The notes: generated by a model from the letters alone, not told the origin. 54,181 nucleotides of DNA from an uncultured Lachnospiraceae bacterium (GCA_910588565.1 CAJUPF010000012.1:1-54181), one strand, 5' to 3'. Counted from the stretch's first letter, positions 25,988 to 35,485 are shown. Numbers and translations: made by a program.

Positions 25988-28093
25988 TTACTGATTTGCC
26001 AGAAGCATCATAATTTTATTGCTTCTTGCAACAAATTTGGCCATAGCGTCCGGAGACAGCGGCTGGTTGCTGAGCATAGCGAGATCATACAGCTGCTCGC
26101 AGAAATCATTGATATATTCAGAATCTTTGTGATCCAGAATATATGTTACAAGTTCATGGTTGGTATTTAAAGTCAGTGTCTGGTCTGCGCCAAACATGGA
26201 AGCGTCCATTCCCATACCGCCCATAGCGTACATTTTCATCATATCCTGCATACGGCGGCCTTCTTCGGAAAGCGTGATAACAGCAGAAATATTGCTGTCT
26301 TTTAATTTTTCCGCCTTAATAGTCAGCTTGTCATTGTTCAGAGCTTTTTTGAACAGCTCGGAAAGCGTTTCTGTGACAGCCTTTAACTCTTCTTCGGAAC
26401 CTTCTTCTTTTAAGGATTCCGTCAGATCGGCATCGATACGCATAAATTTATATGTTTCATTCCGCCGTTCTAACTGGGAGATAAACGAAGTATCGATATT
26501 GTGGTTTAAAATCACAGCGTTCATATTCTGCTCTTTGAACATCTTGATATACTGTCCCTGCTGGTTGATATCCGTTACATAATAAATTACGCTGCGGTCA
26601 TCTTTGGGTTCTTCCTCGCTGGCAGTGTCTTCACCTGCCTGGGTGCCGTCTGCGTTCTCTACAATGGGGGTTTCTTCCCCGGAAGCTTCGTCCTCTTGGT
26701 CTTGCGGTTTTTCCACTGGTTTGATCCATTCCGGCAGTGTCAGGTATTTATCATTGATATCCTTAAACAGAATGTAATCATTCATCTTGTCACAGAATTT
26801 CTCATCTTTTAAGCAGCCAAATTTAATAAACGGGCTAATATCATCCCAGTATTTTTCATAGGATTCTTTTTCCGTTTTGCACATGCCAATCAGTTTATCT
26901 GCAACTTTTTTCGTGATATAATCTGAAATTTTCTTTACAAATCCGTCGTTCTGCAAAGCGCTTCTGGATACGTTCAAAGGCAGATCTGGGCAGTCAATCA
27001 CTCCTTTTAACAGCATTAAAAATTCTGGAATTACTTCTTTGATATTGTCCGCCACAAATACCTGGTTGTTGTAGAGTTTGATCGTTCCTTCGATGGAATC
27101 GTATTCCGTATTGATTTTCGGGAAATAAAGGATTCCTTTTAAGTTAAACGGATAGTCCATATTCAGATGAATCCAGAATAACGGCTCCTTGTAATCCATA
27201 AAAACTTTGCGGTAAAAAGCTTTGTAATCGTCGTCTGTGCAGTCTTTTGGCGTTTTACCCCAGAGAGGCGTGGTATCGTTTAACGGGACAGGACGTTTTA
27301 CAATTTTCAGCTTTTCTTTTTTCGGGGAAACTTCTACGATTTCCTTTTCGCCATTCTCATTCTCTTTTTCTTCTGTTTTGGCTTCTTCGATAATGGTTTC
27401 TACTACCGTATCGGTGTCCAGTTTGTCCGCCGGATCGATGGTTTCATACTGAGGTTCTGCATTTGCTTTCTTTAAGAAAATTTCTACCGGCATAAAGGAA
27501 CAGTATTTTTCAATGACTTCCCTTGCGCGGTATTCATTGGCAAATTCCAGGCAGTCTTCGTTCAGGAACAATGTGATCGTAGTTCCAACTTCTTCTTTGA
27601 TTCCGTCTGCCATGAAAAATTCTGTGCCGCCGTCACATTCCCAGTGTACGGCAGAAGCACCTTTCTGGAAGGAGAGAGAATCAATATGCACTTCGTCCGC
27701 GACCATAAATGCAGAATAAAATCCCAGTCCGAAATGGCCGATAATCTGATCGTCATTGGCTTTATCCTTATATTTTTCCAGGAAATCGTTGGCGCCGGAA
27801 AAGGCGATCTGGTTGATATATTCTTCTACTTCCTCAGCAGTCATACCAAGGCCGTTGTCTGTAATGGTCAGTTTTTTGGCGTCCGGATCTACTTCGATTT
27901 CAATTTTGGGTTTGTAGTCTTCCGGAAGCTCATATTCGCCCAGCATATCCAGTTTTTTTAATTTGGTAATGGCGTCACAGCCATTGGAAATTAATTCACG
28001 GTAGAAAATATCGTGGTCGGAATAGAGCCATTTTTTGATTACCGGAAAAATATTGTCGCTGTTAATTGATAGAGTACCATGTTTTTCTGCCAT
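25988..28093 (-). CDS. htpG: HSP90-family molecular chaperone HtpG
   Basis: ATP-dependent cytosolic chaperone, 701 residues. The N-terminal GHKL ATPase shows ELISNGCDAITKLK, TITDNGLGMT, IGHFGLGFYSAFMVAD and a VGTTITLFL strand. The middle domain contains PLWGKTPKD, GILYFPK and LPLNVSRSALQ. Two charged insertions (about 225-255 and 475-510, rich in Glu and Lys or Asp) lengthen it relative to E. coli HtpG, as seen in clostridial members. AAAGGAG precedes the ATG. A perfect CIRCE operator and a promoter lie upstream, so heat-shock control by HrcA is predicted. Confidence 0.96.
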   Translation of the reverse strand: MAEKHGTLSINSDNIFPVIKKWLYSDHDIFYRELISNGCDAITKLKKLDMLGEYELPEDYKPKIEIEVDPDAKKLTITDNGLGMTAEEVEEYINQIAFSGANDFLEKYKDKANDDQIIGHFGLGFYSAFMVADEVHIDSLSFQKGASAVHWECDGGTEFFMADGIKEEVGTTITLFLNEDCLEFANEYRAREVIEKYCSFMPVEIFLKKANAEPQYETIDPADKLDTDTVVETIIEEAKTEEKENENGEKEIVEVSPKKEKLKIVKRPVPLNDTTPLWGKTPKDCTDDDYKAFYRKVFMDYKEPLFWIHLNMDYPFNLKGILYFPKINTEYDSIEGTIKLYNNQVFVADNIKEVIPEFLMLLKGVIDCPDLPLNVSRSALQNDGFVKKISDYITKKVADKLIGMCKTEKESYEKYWDDISPFIKFGCLKDEKFCDKMNDYILFKDINDKYLTLPEWIKPVEKPQDQEDEASGEETPIVENADGTQAGEDTASEEEPKDDRSVIYYVTDINQQGQYIKMFKEQNMNAVILNHNIDTSFISQLERRNETYKFMRIDADLTESLKEEGSEEELKAVTETLSELFKKALNNDKLTIKAEKLKDSNISAVITLSEEGRRMQDMMKMYAMGGMGMDASMFGADQTLTLNTNHELVTYILDHKDSEYINDFCEQLYDLAMLSNQPLSPDAMAKFVARSNKIMMLLANQ

Positions 28094-28181
28094 AATTTAC
28101 ACTCCTTTGAAATTCTTTTTGATCTTTTTTGCATTGCCGCCAGCTTCGATGCATGGGGCGGGGATTTATCCTATGGGTTAC

Positions 28182-28210
28182 ATATTATAACTGCAAATTG
28201 AAAAAGTCAA
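28182..28210 (-). promoter_or_regulatory. htpG promoter
   Basis: On the minus strand TTGACT (28210-28205) and TAATAT (28187-28182) are 17 bases apart; a TATAAT overlaps at 15 bases. The CIRCE element lies 8 bases upstream. Confidence 0.6.
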
Positions 28211-28217
28211 CAAAAAA

Positions 28218-28244
28218 TTAGCACTCCTCACAAATGAGTGCTAA
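28218..28244. promoter_or_regulatory. CIRCE operator (HrcA site)
   Basis: TTAGCACTC, nine bases, GAGTGCTAA: a perfect match to the CIRCE consensus, placed just upstream of the htpG promoter. Confidence 0.95.
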
Positions 28245-28311
28245 CAAAAATGAAAAAAGCCTGAAAAATCAAGGGGTTTCGTAATTATAAAAAGTTTATA
28301 AAGTCTGGCGC

Positions 28312-28340
28312 TTGACCGATATAACAGGTAGGGTTATAGT
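28312..28340 (+). promoter_or_regulatory. promoter of the 904-residue protein gene
   Basis: TTGACC (28312-28317) and TATAGT (28335-28340) with a 17-base spacer, 32 bases before the ATG. Confidence 0.7.
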
Positions 28341-28372
28341 AAATAGATAGCAAAGAAAGGTGTGAAAACGGC

Positions 28373-31087
28373 ATGATCATTCTGAAGACAAATCCGGAAC
28401 TGAAAGCGACCTTTGAGAAATTAATCCAGACGATAAAGGAGCCTGTGGAATGGAATGGCCAGTTTGTGGTAATTGGAGATTATCTGATTCTTCATGGAAG
28501 GGTAAGATCGTTGTTTTTTAATTTTGAGACACGGCAGCTGATTACAAATCTGATTGATATTCCGGTACAGGAAGAGGAAATTCATGGGGTAGAGAACCAT
28601 ATTAAAGTACAGAATGTGCTGAATATGGTGTTGTATGCATTTGGAAAGTGGGGGTTGATCCGGGGAATTAAGGTGGATCAGGATTATGCGGCGTTGAATC
28701 TGCTGTTTTTAGATGTGCTGCGGGAGCTGTCGGTTGAGCCTGGGTATTCCAGTGAAAATTTTCGGTTTTACCGGAATGGGATTCGTCTGAGTTACGAAGA
28801 TGTGGTTCAGTATGCGATTGATGCGGAAGAGGAGAAGCCGGTGGAACATACCGGGGATTCGGAGGATTCCGCCGGACTATGGCATAATCTGGTCTGGAAG
28901 ACGGACAGGGCCGTGTTTGTAAAGACAGAAACGACCTTTGAGGATCGGCAGAAGAACCGGCTTGGCAATAATTTCTATATGGTAGGATTTCAGTGCCCGA
29001 AATGTAAAGGTCATTTGCATATGACTGTGTTTCCGGAAGGGAATGAATTTCGGATTGAGACTTCTGAGGGGGCGGTGCTTTTAGCAAGGGCGTATACCTG
29101 CAGCAAGTGTAATTGCTTTTATACGCCTAGGCCGGGTCTGCTGCTGTCCGAGCGGGACGTTTTTGGTATGGAGTTTTTGAAAGACAGACGGGCATATGAG
29201 GACTACCTGGAACTTTTGGGGGCGAAGGGAGATCGTGTGTCGAACCATAATTTTAATAAGTTTGAGAGGGACAGTAACCAGCATAGGCAGCAGGAACAGG
29301 AAAAGCCGCTTGAGGAGCTCTGCGGTCATATGGAGGATTTGTCAGACGATGCACTGCAGGAAATGGAGGATAAAATAGAAGAAGGATTTTATCCGGCGAA
29401 AAGTGTGCAGCGGTTTGAGAATTCCCTCCGGCGGGAGACGGGCAGGCGGAACGCGGCTGCTTTAAAGGCGGCAGAGGGGAAGAATCAGCAGAAACAGGCT
29501 GCTGCCCCCGGAAGCGGCAAGACAGCGGCTGGCATATATGGAAGGGACCTTGGACAGCAGGGAAAAGCCGGCGCCAGGCCAGAGGCGGATCGGCCGTCTG
29601 GAGCCGGGAAAGAGCCGGGAGCAGGCAGACAGGTAACGTCAAAAGCAGGTGCTTTGGCAGGCGTATCGGTAAAAGAAGGCGCAGAGGCAGACAGACGGCA
29701 GGAAGCAGTTTCTGCGGCAAAGCGGGAGGCGGCAAAAAAACGGTTTCAGGCGAGATGTGAATTGCTGGATCGGCTTTCGCCTTCGCAGACAGCAGAGTTA
29801 AAACGGGAAATCAGAACAGAACGGAGCCTGTCTGATGCGGAGAAAGAGCCGTTTTTGCAGGTGATTGAAAAAAAGGAAGCACAAAGGAAGTGGGAGCAGA
29901 TCCGTAAACTGGCGGATAGCTGTGAAGGGCAAAATTATGCAAGGATTCAGCGGGTAATCCAGGAAATTGAAAAAGCGGATTTGCCCGAAGCAGAAAAGCA
30001 GCCCATGTTAGAACCATTGTATGCAAAACGGAAAGAACAGGGAGAAGCAGAGGTAAAGGAGCTGATTTTGAATATGCCAAAACGCATGGACATGAATCAG
30101 TACCGTACTTTTATGGAGCGCTTGCAGAAATATCCGGAAGTCGATCTTACTCCTTATGATGAGGTTTTAAAAGAAAAACAGAAGCAGGCGCAGAACCAGG
30201 AAATTTCTAATATGATCCGCCGTATTGGGCCAAAGAATAGACAGGGTATGGCAGATTTAGTAGAAAAACTGAAAAAGCAGGGATTTGATGAAGAAATTCT
30301 GGCGCCTTATCTGGAAAAACTAGAGGATAAAATCCGGGCTTTCGATGAGGAGGCCATAGCGGAACTCTGTGGAAATCCCATGCAGATGACAGCGGAAGAT
30401 ATCTTAGAGGCATACCAGAAAATCGAAGCGGGCGTTTTTTTGCCAGAATTAAAAACGAATGCGCTGAAGATGCTGAAAAAGCGGCTGGAAAAGATTAAAA
30501 CAGACGAGTGCGAGCTGTTGGTTAATAAGCTGAAAGACAATCTGAAAGGACGAATTAAGGAAAACGACAGATATCATTATTATCCGGCCAGAAAAGTGAT
30601 GAAAAAAGAGGCAAAACCAGAGGAAATGCAGGTGATTCAATATGCGCTGGATACCTATGGAACGCAGCGGGGGATGTTTGAATATCCGATTCTTGTAATT
30701 GACACGTCCAGGGACGGTTCCGGAAAGGAGGGGATGATTCTGACGCCGGAGCATTTGTTTTACAGGACGTTTTTAAATGCATTTGCCGTGCATGTCAATG
30801 ATATCCGGCGGATACATACGCAGACAGGGCTTTTGAACGCCGGGGTTTCGATGGAGCTTTTGGATGGGGCAAAGGTGAAACTGCCGTATGCCGTGGAGAA
30901 GAGAGAACTTACCGCCTGGGGAACCTGCCTGGGAGAATTTATCCGTTATCTGCAGGAAAAACCGGATTCGAGGAAGGTGACATATCTGGCGAAGGAGAGT
31001 CATGAGACAATCTGCTGTTTCCGGTGTGGGTATAGTTATAAAGAAGGGAATGTCTGCCCAAAGTGCGGGTATAAGATGAATCGGTGA
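28373..31087 (+). CDS. large zinc-ribbon protein of unknown function
   Basis: A 904-residue cytoplasmic-looking protein I cannot place in a named family. Two CxxC pairs near residues 208-245 (FQCPKCKG and YTCSKCNCFY) form a first zinc ribbon, and the C-terminus ends in a double ribbon (CCFRCGYSY, then VCPKCGYKMNR). Residues about 370-450 are low-complexity (Ala, Gly, Lys, Gln). They are followed by a long helical, coiled-coil-like region with repeated units built around EKAxLPEAEKQPMLE-type stretches (about 450-720). A globular part before the end (ILTPEHLFYRTFLNAFAVHV) resembles a PH-like or YokE-like fold. Clear promoter and AAAGGTG ribosome site. Confidence 0.75.
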   Translation: MIILKTNPELKATFEKLIQTIKEPVEWNGQFVVIGDYLILHGRVRSLFFNFETRQLITNLIDIPVQEEEIHGVENHIKVQNVLNMVLYAFGKWGLIRGIKVDQDYAALNLLFLDVLRELSVEPGYSSENFRFYRNGIRLSYEDVVQYAIDAEEEKPVEHTGDSEDSAGLWHNLVWKTDRAVFVKTETTFEDRQKNRLGNNFYMVGFQCPKCKGHLHMTVFPEGNEFRIETSEGAVLLARAYTCSKCNCFYTPRPGLLLSERDVFGMEFLKDRRAYEDYLELLGAKGDRVSNHNFNKFERDSNQHRQQEQEKPLEELCGHMEDLSDDALQEMEDKIEEGFYPAKSVQRFENSLRRETGRRNAAALKAAEGKNQQKQAAAPGSGKTAAGIYGRDLGQQGKAGARPEADRPSGAGKEPGAGRQVTSKAGALAGVSVKEGAEADRRQEAVSAAKREAAKKRFQARCELLDRLSPSQTAELKREIRTERSLSDAEKEPFLQVIEKKEAQRKWEQIRKLADSCEGQNYARIQRVIQEIEKADLPEAEKQPMLEPLYAKRKEQGEAEVKELILNMPKRMDMNQYRTFMERLQKYPEVDLTPYDEVLKEKQKQAQNQEISNMIRRIGPKNRQGMADLVEKLKKQGFDEEILAPYLEKLEDKIRAFDEEAIAELCGNPMQMTAEDILEAYQKIEAGVFLPELKTNALKMLKKRLEKIKTDECELLVNKLKDNLKGRIKENDRYHYYPARKVMKKEAKPEEMQVIQYALDTYGTQRGMFEYPILVIDTSRDGSGKEGMILTPEHLFYRTFLNAFAVHVNDIRRIHTQTGLLNAGVSMELLDGAKVKLPYAVEKRELTAWGTCLGEFIRYLQEKPDSRKVTYLAKESHETICCFRCGYSYKEGNVCPKCGYKMNR

Positions 31088-31187
31088 GAGGTGTAAAATG
31101 AGATAAGCAATAAGCCGCATAGGATTGCGGCGGACAAAAGAAAGGGGAAGATATATTTTCTGCTTGCATTTCTGGTTTCCGGTGTCA

Positions 31188-31304
31188 ATGCCGGGTAAAT
31201 ACCACAGCGGAGGATGCAGTTATTTGAAAAAGAGTAAAATTGAGATAGATAAGGATTCAGCAATTGCGCAGGGCTATACTGCCTGCAGCAGGTGTAATCC
31301 ATAA
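31188..31304 (+). pseudogene. Ada-like zinc-binding domain fragment
   Basis: A 38-codon frame from ATG 31188 begins MPGKYHSGGCSYLKKSKIEI and ends AQGYTACSRCNP. The pattern K-Y-H-x-x-x-C ... A-x-x-x-G-Y-x-x-C-x-x-C-x-P is the small Ada-type metal-binding domain often found at the C-terminus of nuclease-like or MBL-fold proteins. There is no good ribosome site and no longer protein attached, so it is probably a gene remnant, or a very small stand-alone zinc protein. Confidence 0.5.
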
Positions 31305-31311
31305 AAGAGGA

Positions 31312-31355
31312 GACTATGGAATCTGTTGTTTGACTGCAGATTCCATAGCCTTTTG
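31312..31355 (+). terminator. terminator before marR
   Basis: Perfect 12-bp stem CTATGGAATCTG (31314-31325) with 31337-31348, then GCCTTTTG. Confidence 0.8.
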
Positions 31356-31380
31356 TAGTTATTGATCATTTATAAAGTCC

Positions 31381-31423
31381 TTGACAAAAAATTTTTTTTG
31401 ACTAAAATAGTTCTAAAAAGAAC
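31381..31423 (+). promoter_or_regulatory. marR-tauE promoter and operator
   Basis: TTGACA (31381-31386) and TAAAAT (31403-31408), 16 bases apart. Immediately downstream, at the expected start of transcription, lies the palindrome GTTCT-AAAA-AGAAC (31410-31423), a likely site for autoregulation by the MarR protein. Confidence 0.65.
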
Positions 31424-31438
31424 AAAAAAGGAGGCACT

Positions 31439-31894
31439 ATGATACCGCTGAATTTATGGGAGCATCAGAATGCGATTAAAACGCTCTATGCGAAGTGTGT
31501 AGAAGAAGTCTGTATCAGGCATAAGATTACCCGGATGGAGCTGGATATCCTTCTGTTTTTGGCCAACAATCCCTGTTATGATACAGCAACGGACATTGTG
31601 GAGATCAGATATCTGGCCAAATCGCAGGTATCTTCTTCGGTAAAGCTATTAGAGGCAGGCGGCTATCTGAGAAAGGAGTATACCAGCAGCAACAAAAAAA
31701 CGGCGCATTTGAAAATCTGTGATGCTGCAGAGGACATCATCCGGGACGGAAGGAAGGCGCAGGAGAAATTTCTGGCTATTCTGCATAAAGGCTTTACCAG
31801 GGAGGAAATGTATCATATCAAGCAGTATTTTGACCAGATTCTGAATAACATCAATACGTATTTAAAACGTGAGACGGGAGGTACACATGTATAA
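31439..31894 (+). CDS. MarR-family transcriptional regulator
   Basis: A 151-residue winged-helix DNA-binding protein. The centre shows MELDILLFLANNP, AKSQVSSSVKLLEAGGYLRKE (recognition helix) and YTSSNKKTAHLKI (the wing), followed by a C-terminal dimerisation helix (YFDQILNNINTYLKR). GGAGG precedes the ATG. Its stop overlaps the start of the downstream transporter by 8 bases, so the two are cotranscribed and the regulator probably controls the exporter. The palindrome at 31410-31423 is the best operator candidate. Confidence 0.9.
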   Translation: MIPLNLWEHQNAIKTLYAKCVEEVCIRHKITRMELDILLFLANNPCYDTATDIVEIRYLAKSQVSSSVKLLEAGGYLRKEYTSSNKKTAHLKICDAAEDIIRDGRKAQEKFLAILHKGFTREEMYHIKQYFDQILNNINTYLKRETGGTHV

Positions 31895-32651
31895 ATTTGC
31901 GATTTGTTTTCTTGCAGGGATCGGCGCCGGGCTTGGTACGGGTTTTGCCGGTATGAGCGCAGCAGCGGTGATCAGCCCTATGTTAATTACATTTCTGGGG
32001 CTTCCAGCCTATGAAGCCGTTGGAATTGCACTGGCGAGTGATGTTCTGGCAAGCGCTGTAAGCGCTTATACCTATGGAAAAAATAAAAATCTGGATATCC
32101 GCAACGGGCTTGTAATGATGATTACGGTTCTGCTGTTTACATTGTTCGGAAGCTTTGTTGCAAGTAAGGTTCCCAATACTACAATGGGCAGTTTTTCCGT
32201 ATTTATGACGCTTTTGCTGGGAATTAAATTTATAGTAAAGCCTGTTATGACAACGAAGGAATCCATGAATGCCGTCAGCGGCAGAAAGCGGATGATCCAG
32301 TCTGTTATAAGCGGCGCAGTGGTTGGATTTATCTGCGGGTTTGTCGGTGCAGGCGGCGGAATGATGATGCTGCTGCTTCTGACAGGAGTTCTGGGATATG
32401 AATTGAAAACGGCAGTTGGGACAAGTGTGTTTATTATGGCGTTTACTGCATTTACGGGTTCGATCAGCCATTTTATCATTGGCGGTATGCCGGATCTGGC
32501 CTGCCTTATGTTCTGTATAGCCTCGACGCTTCTGTGGGCAAAGATCGCTGCAAAATTTGCAAACAAAGCCAGTGCGGTAACATTAAACAGAGCTGCAGGG
32601 GTAGTTCTGGCGGTTCTTGGCGTTGCGATTCTTACGGTGAATTATCTGTAG
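31887..32651 (+). CDS. TauE/SafE-family membrane exporter
   Basis: About 254 residues, almost entirely hydrophobic with around eight membrane helices. The two-fold family repeat is visible: GTGFAGMSAAAVISPMLI near the N-terminus and GFVGAGGGMMMLLLLTGVLG in the second half, each with the G-x-G-G/A pattern and a following KTAVGTS segment. TauE/SafE proteins move sulfite, sulfonates or related organic anions; the substrate here cannot be told. ATG 31887 has GGGAGG at the right spacing; the upstream in-frame ATG at 31869 lies inside marR and lacks a site. A terminator hairpin lies 130 bases downstream. Confidence 0.88.
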   Translation: MYKFAICFLAGIGAGLGTGFAGMSAAAVISPMLITFLGLPAYEAVGIALASDVLASAVSAYTYGKNKNLDIRNGLVMMITVLLFTLFGSFVASKVPNTTMGSFSVFMTLLLGIKFIVKPVMTTKESMNAVSGRKRMIQSVISGAVVGFICGFVGAGGGMMMLLLLTGVLGYELKTAVGTSVFIMAFTAFTGSISHFIIGGMPDLACLMFCIASTLLWAKIAAKFANKASAVTLNRAAGVVLAVLGVAILTVNYL

Positions 32652-32780
32652 AGGATGCCTGCAGCAGTGCGGGGATCTGAACAGTTACATTAAAATCTAC
32701 GCATGATATTAAATTTGGATTCCAGTGAAAACGATCAATCGAAAGACGAAAAAAGTGAAGATTACAGTTCAATAAAATGT

Positions 32781-32836
32781 CCCCGTAGGAATCAGGCTTT
32801 GAATGTGTTCAAACGATTCTTACGGGGATGTTTTTG
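32781..32836 (+). terminator. terminator after tauE
   Basis: CCCCGTAGGAATC (32781-32793) pairs with GATTCTTACGGGG (32815-32827), one mismatch, followed by ATGTTTTTG. The rest of 32652-33061 holds no gene; TATAAT at 32973-32978 is a possible -10 for the next gene, without a good -35. Confidence 0.75.
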
Positions 32837-33061
32837 TCTCTGTCCCTCCTCTCCCGGACGATCGCTTAGCCAAAAACCTTAAGTTGTTGACATTGGCCGT
32901 GAACTGTAACTAATCTCAACAGTTTATCCTATATATTTGGCAAAAAGACTACCTTTTTTTTACAAAATCATATATAATGATTAATGGCAAAATTATTTAG
33001 CCAACCGAATATAAATAATACCGGGCATATGAAAAATACCAGAAGACAGGAGAGAATTTCT

Positions 33062-34429
33062 ATGAGTACAGAAAGCAAAATATCTATCAAAGGAATGCGG
33101 ATACGTACGCTTAATTTGAGTATGATTGTTGTATCATGTATTCTGTATATACTGCTGTTAGTGGCGTCTACTTATGCATTACAGGAATACAAGGTTATGG
33201 TGTCTGCGACCGAGAATTATGTAAGTTGTCAAAAAAATGCACTGCTCTTAGCAGAAGGTTCTGATTATCTTACGGAACAGGTGCGGCTTTTTGCAGTAAA
33301 TGCGGATTTGAAGCATGTTGAGAACTATTTTACGGAAGTTTATACGACGAAACGGAGAGACAGTGTATTTGAGCTGGCTGAATTGTATGATGCCAACCCA
33401 TATTATGACAGGCTGCAGCTGGCGCTTGACAATTCCAACCGCCTGATGGAACAGGAAATCTACTCGATGAAATTGGTTGCAGCTGCACAGAATTATGATA
33501 TGGCAGATTATAAGGACGTTCAGAATGTCGAACTTCGTGCAGAAGATCTGGCGTTAAGCCGGGAAGAACAGATGGACAAAGCATGCGATATGGTATTTGG
33601 TGAGGAATACCAGAAGAACAAAGCGCAGATTTTGGATGATATTTCGGATTTTGTGAATGATATTATTCATAAGAACCAGCAGGAGCAGCAGGAAAGCACA
33701 ACTGATTTAAGAAATACCATGCGGCAGCAGCAGGTGTTAATCAGTATTTTGTTTATTGAAAATATTCTGGTCTTTATTCTGATTATCCGTCTGATTATAA
33801 AGCCCCTGCAGATTTATATCAGTAATATTAAAGACGAGAAAAGGCTTGAAATTACTGGTTCATATGAGTTTAAATATCTGGCGCTGACATACAACAATAT
33901 TTTTGAAATCAATGCGGCAAATGAAGATATGCTCCGCCATCAGGCCGAGCATGATCCGCTGACAGGCATTATAAACAGAGGGGCGTTTGAGCATCTGAGA
34001 GAGATGTTTAAGAGCAAACCGGAGCCATTGATATTTCTGATTATTGATGTGGATAAATTCAAGCTGGTCAATGACGGGTATGGCCATGAAACGGGAGACA
34101 AAGTGCTCAAGAAGGTGGCGAAGCTCTTAGAAGACAGCTTTCGTTCTTCCGACTTTCCGGCGCGGATTGGCGGCGATGAATTCGCTGTTATTGTGACGCA
34201 TGCGACATGGGATATGGTCAGCATTATCGAGAATAAGATACATACGCTGAATGAAATGCTGCTGCATCCGGACGATGGGCTGCCGGAGGTATCGTTAAGC
34301 GTAGGGGGAGCCTATTCCGAGAGAGGTTTTGCGGAAGATCTCTATGCAAATGCAGACGCTGCTTTGTATGAAGTTAAGGAAAACGGCCGCTGTGGCTGCC
34401 GGTTTTATAAGGAGCAGGATAGTGAATAG
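33062..34429 (+). CDS. membrane-bound diguanylate cyclase
   Basis: Makes cyclic di-GMP. About 455 residues: a first membrane helix (about 17-40), an extracytoplasmic helical sensor region of about 190 residues, a second helix (LISILFIENILVFILIIRLI), a short linker and a C-terminal GGDEF domain. The domain has HDPLTGIINRGAF, DVDKFKLVNDGYGHETGD and the intact signature RIGGDEFAVI. An inhibitory I-site RSSD lies five residues before GGDEF, so product inhibition is likely. ATG 33062 has AGGAGAG; the upstream extension to 32984 lacks one. No PilZ or EAL protein is in the window. Confidence 0.93.
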   Translation: MSTESKISIKGMRIRTLNLSMIVVSCILYILLLVASTYALQEYKVMVSATENYVSCQKNALLLAEGSDYLTEQVRLFAVNADLKHVENYFTEVYTTKRRDSVFELAELYDANPYYDRLQLALDNSNRLMEQEIYSMKLVAAAQNYDMADYKDVQNVELRAEDLALSREEQMDKACDMVFGEEYQKNKAQILDDISDFVNDIIHKNQQEQQESTTDLRNTMRQQQVLISILFIENILVFILIIRLIIKPLQIYISNIKDEKRLEITGSYEFKYLALTYNNIFEINAANEDMLRHQAEHDPLTGIINRGAFEHLREMFKSKPEPLIFLIIDVDKFKLVNDGYGHETGDKVLKKVAKLLEDSFRSSDFPARIGGDEFAVIVTHATWDMVSIIENKIHTLNEMLLHPDDGLPEVSLSVGGAYSERGFAEDLYANADAALYEVKENGRCGCRFYKEQDSE

Positions 34430-34444
34430 ACGAGGTGTATTGAT

Positions 34445-35485
34445 ATGGCGACATTGAGAGAATTGGCAGAAATAACAGGATATTCCATAGCGACGATTTC
34501 CAGGGTTTTAAATGGAGATTCCACATTAAAAGTGACAGAGAGTACGAGAACCACAATTTTAGAGGCTGCGGGCCGGATGAGTTATGCCGGCCGGCAAAGT
34601 GTTCATAAAAAATGTGCGCCCGGTGAGCATAGGAAGATCGGGATTGTCGAGATGGCTGGCGCTAGGGAACTGGAGAAGAACCCATATTACCTTTATTTGA
34701 AGGGAAGTGTAGAGAAAAGCTGCTTTTCCAATGAGTTAGAGACTTTTATTTTACAGTATGATGAGAAGAGGGGCAGTTATCATTGTGCAGTGCCCAAAGA
34801 ACTGGATGGGATTATCGCAATCGGCCAGTTTCAGACGGAGAAAATTGAGGCGATGAAAAAATGCTCCCCTCAGATTGTTTTTATCGATGCGTCGCCTTTT
34901 CCAAGGGAATTTTGCTCCGTTTTACCGGATTATGAACTGGGAATCCGTCTGGGGATGGATTATCTGATTCATCAGGGACACAGGAAGATTATGTTTGTAG
35001 GACCGGAATTTACTACAGATGCTGTCTGCAGGCCTTCTCCGGAGATACGTCGGAGGATTTTTCTTGACTATGCGGCTTCCTGCGGAACGGATGTAGAGGC
35101 GTTTTTACTGGATACAGCAGAGGCGCAGACGGAGAAGGTAATGGAAGAAGTGACAGCATATATTAACGGCCTGAAAGAATCTGACAGCAGGCCTACGGCA
35201 TTTATTACATTTAATGATCCCACGGCAATCGGGGTGCTTCAGGGACTTCAGAGGATGGGGTACCAGGCGCCGGAAGATTTCAGTATTTTAAGTTATAATG
35301 ATACGGCGCTTGCGACGATTATGAAACCGCAGATATCCAGTATCTGTCTGAATATTGAGGCGATGGCTGAAAATGCGGTATGGCTGATAAGAAGGCTGAT
35401 AGAAGAAGATTACATGGTTCCCTTAAAGATATCGATATCACCTTCTTTGCAAATTGGAGAGAGTGTAAAAAATATCAGCAGGTAA
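34445..35485 (+). CDS. LacI-family transcriptional regulator
   Basis: A 346-residue repressor. The N-terminal helix-turn-helix is TLRELAEITGYSIATISRVLNG (residues 3-24), then a periplasmic-binding-like sensor with KELDGIIAIGQF, MDYLIHQGHRKIMFVG, PTAFITFNDPTAIGVLQGL and a C-terminal DFSILSYNDT segment. This arrangement is like EbgR and related galactoside-type regulators. It starts 15 bases after the diguanylate cyclase gene and is directly upstream of the giant galactanase gene, whose substrate fits a galactoside ligand, so control of that gene is the simplest hypothesis. Confidence 0.9.
   Translation: MATLRELAEITGYSIATISRVLNGDSTLKVTESTRTTILEAAGRMSYAGRQSVHKKCAPGEHRKIGIVEMAGARELEKNPYYLYLKGSVEKSCFSNELETFILQYDEKRGSYHCAVPKELDGIIAIGQFQTEKIEAMKKCSPQIVFIDASPFPREFCSVLPDYELGIRLGMDYLIHQGHRKIMFVGPEFTTDAVCRPSPEIRRRIFLDYAASCGTDVEAFLLDTAEAQTEKVMEEVTAYINGLKESDSRPTAFITFNDPTAIGVLQGLQRMGYQAPEDFSILSYNDTALATIMKPQISSICLNIEAMAENAVWLIRRLIEEDYMVPLKISISPSLQIGESVKNISR

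Noticed and set aside
29500..29530. GSGKT in the 904-residue protein as a Walker A motif
   Set aside because: It lies in a low-complexity Ala/Gly/Lys linker without the glycine-rich loop context, Walker B or a P-loop fold.
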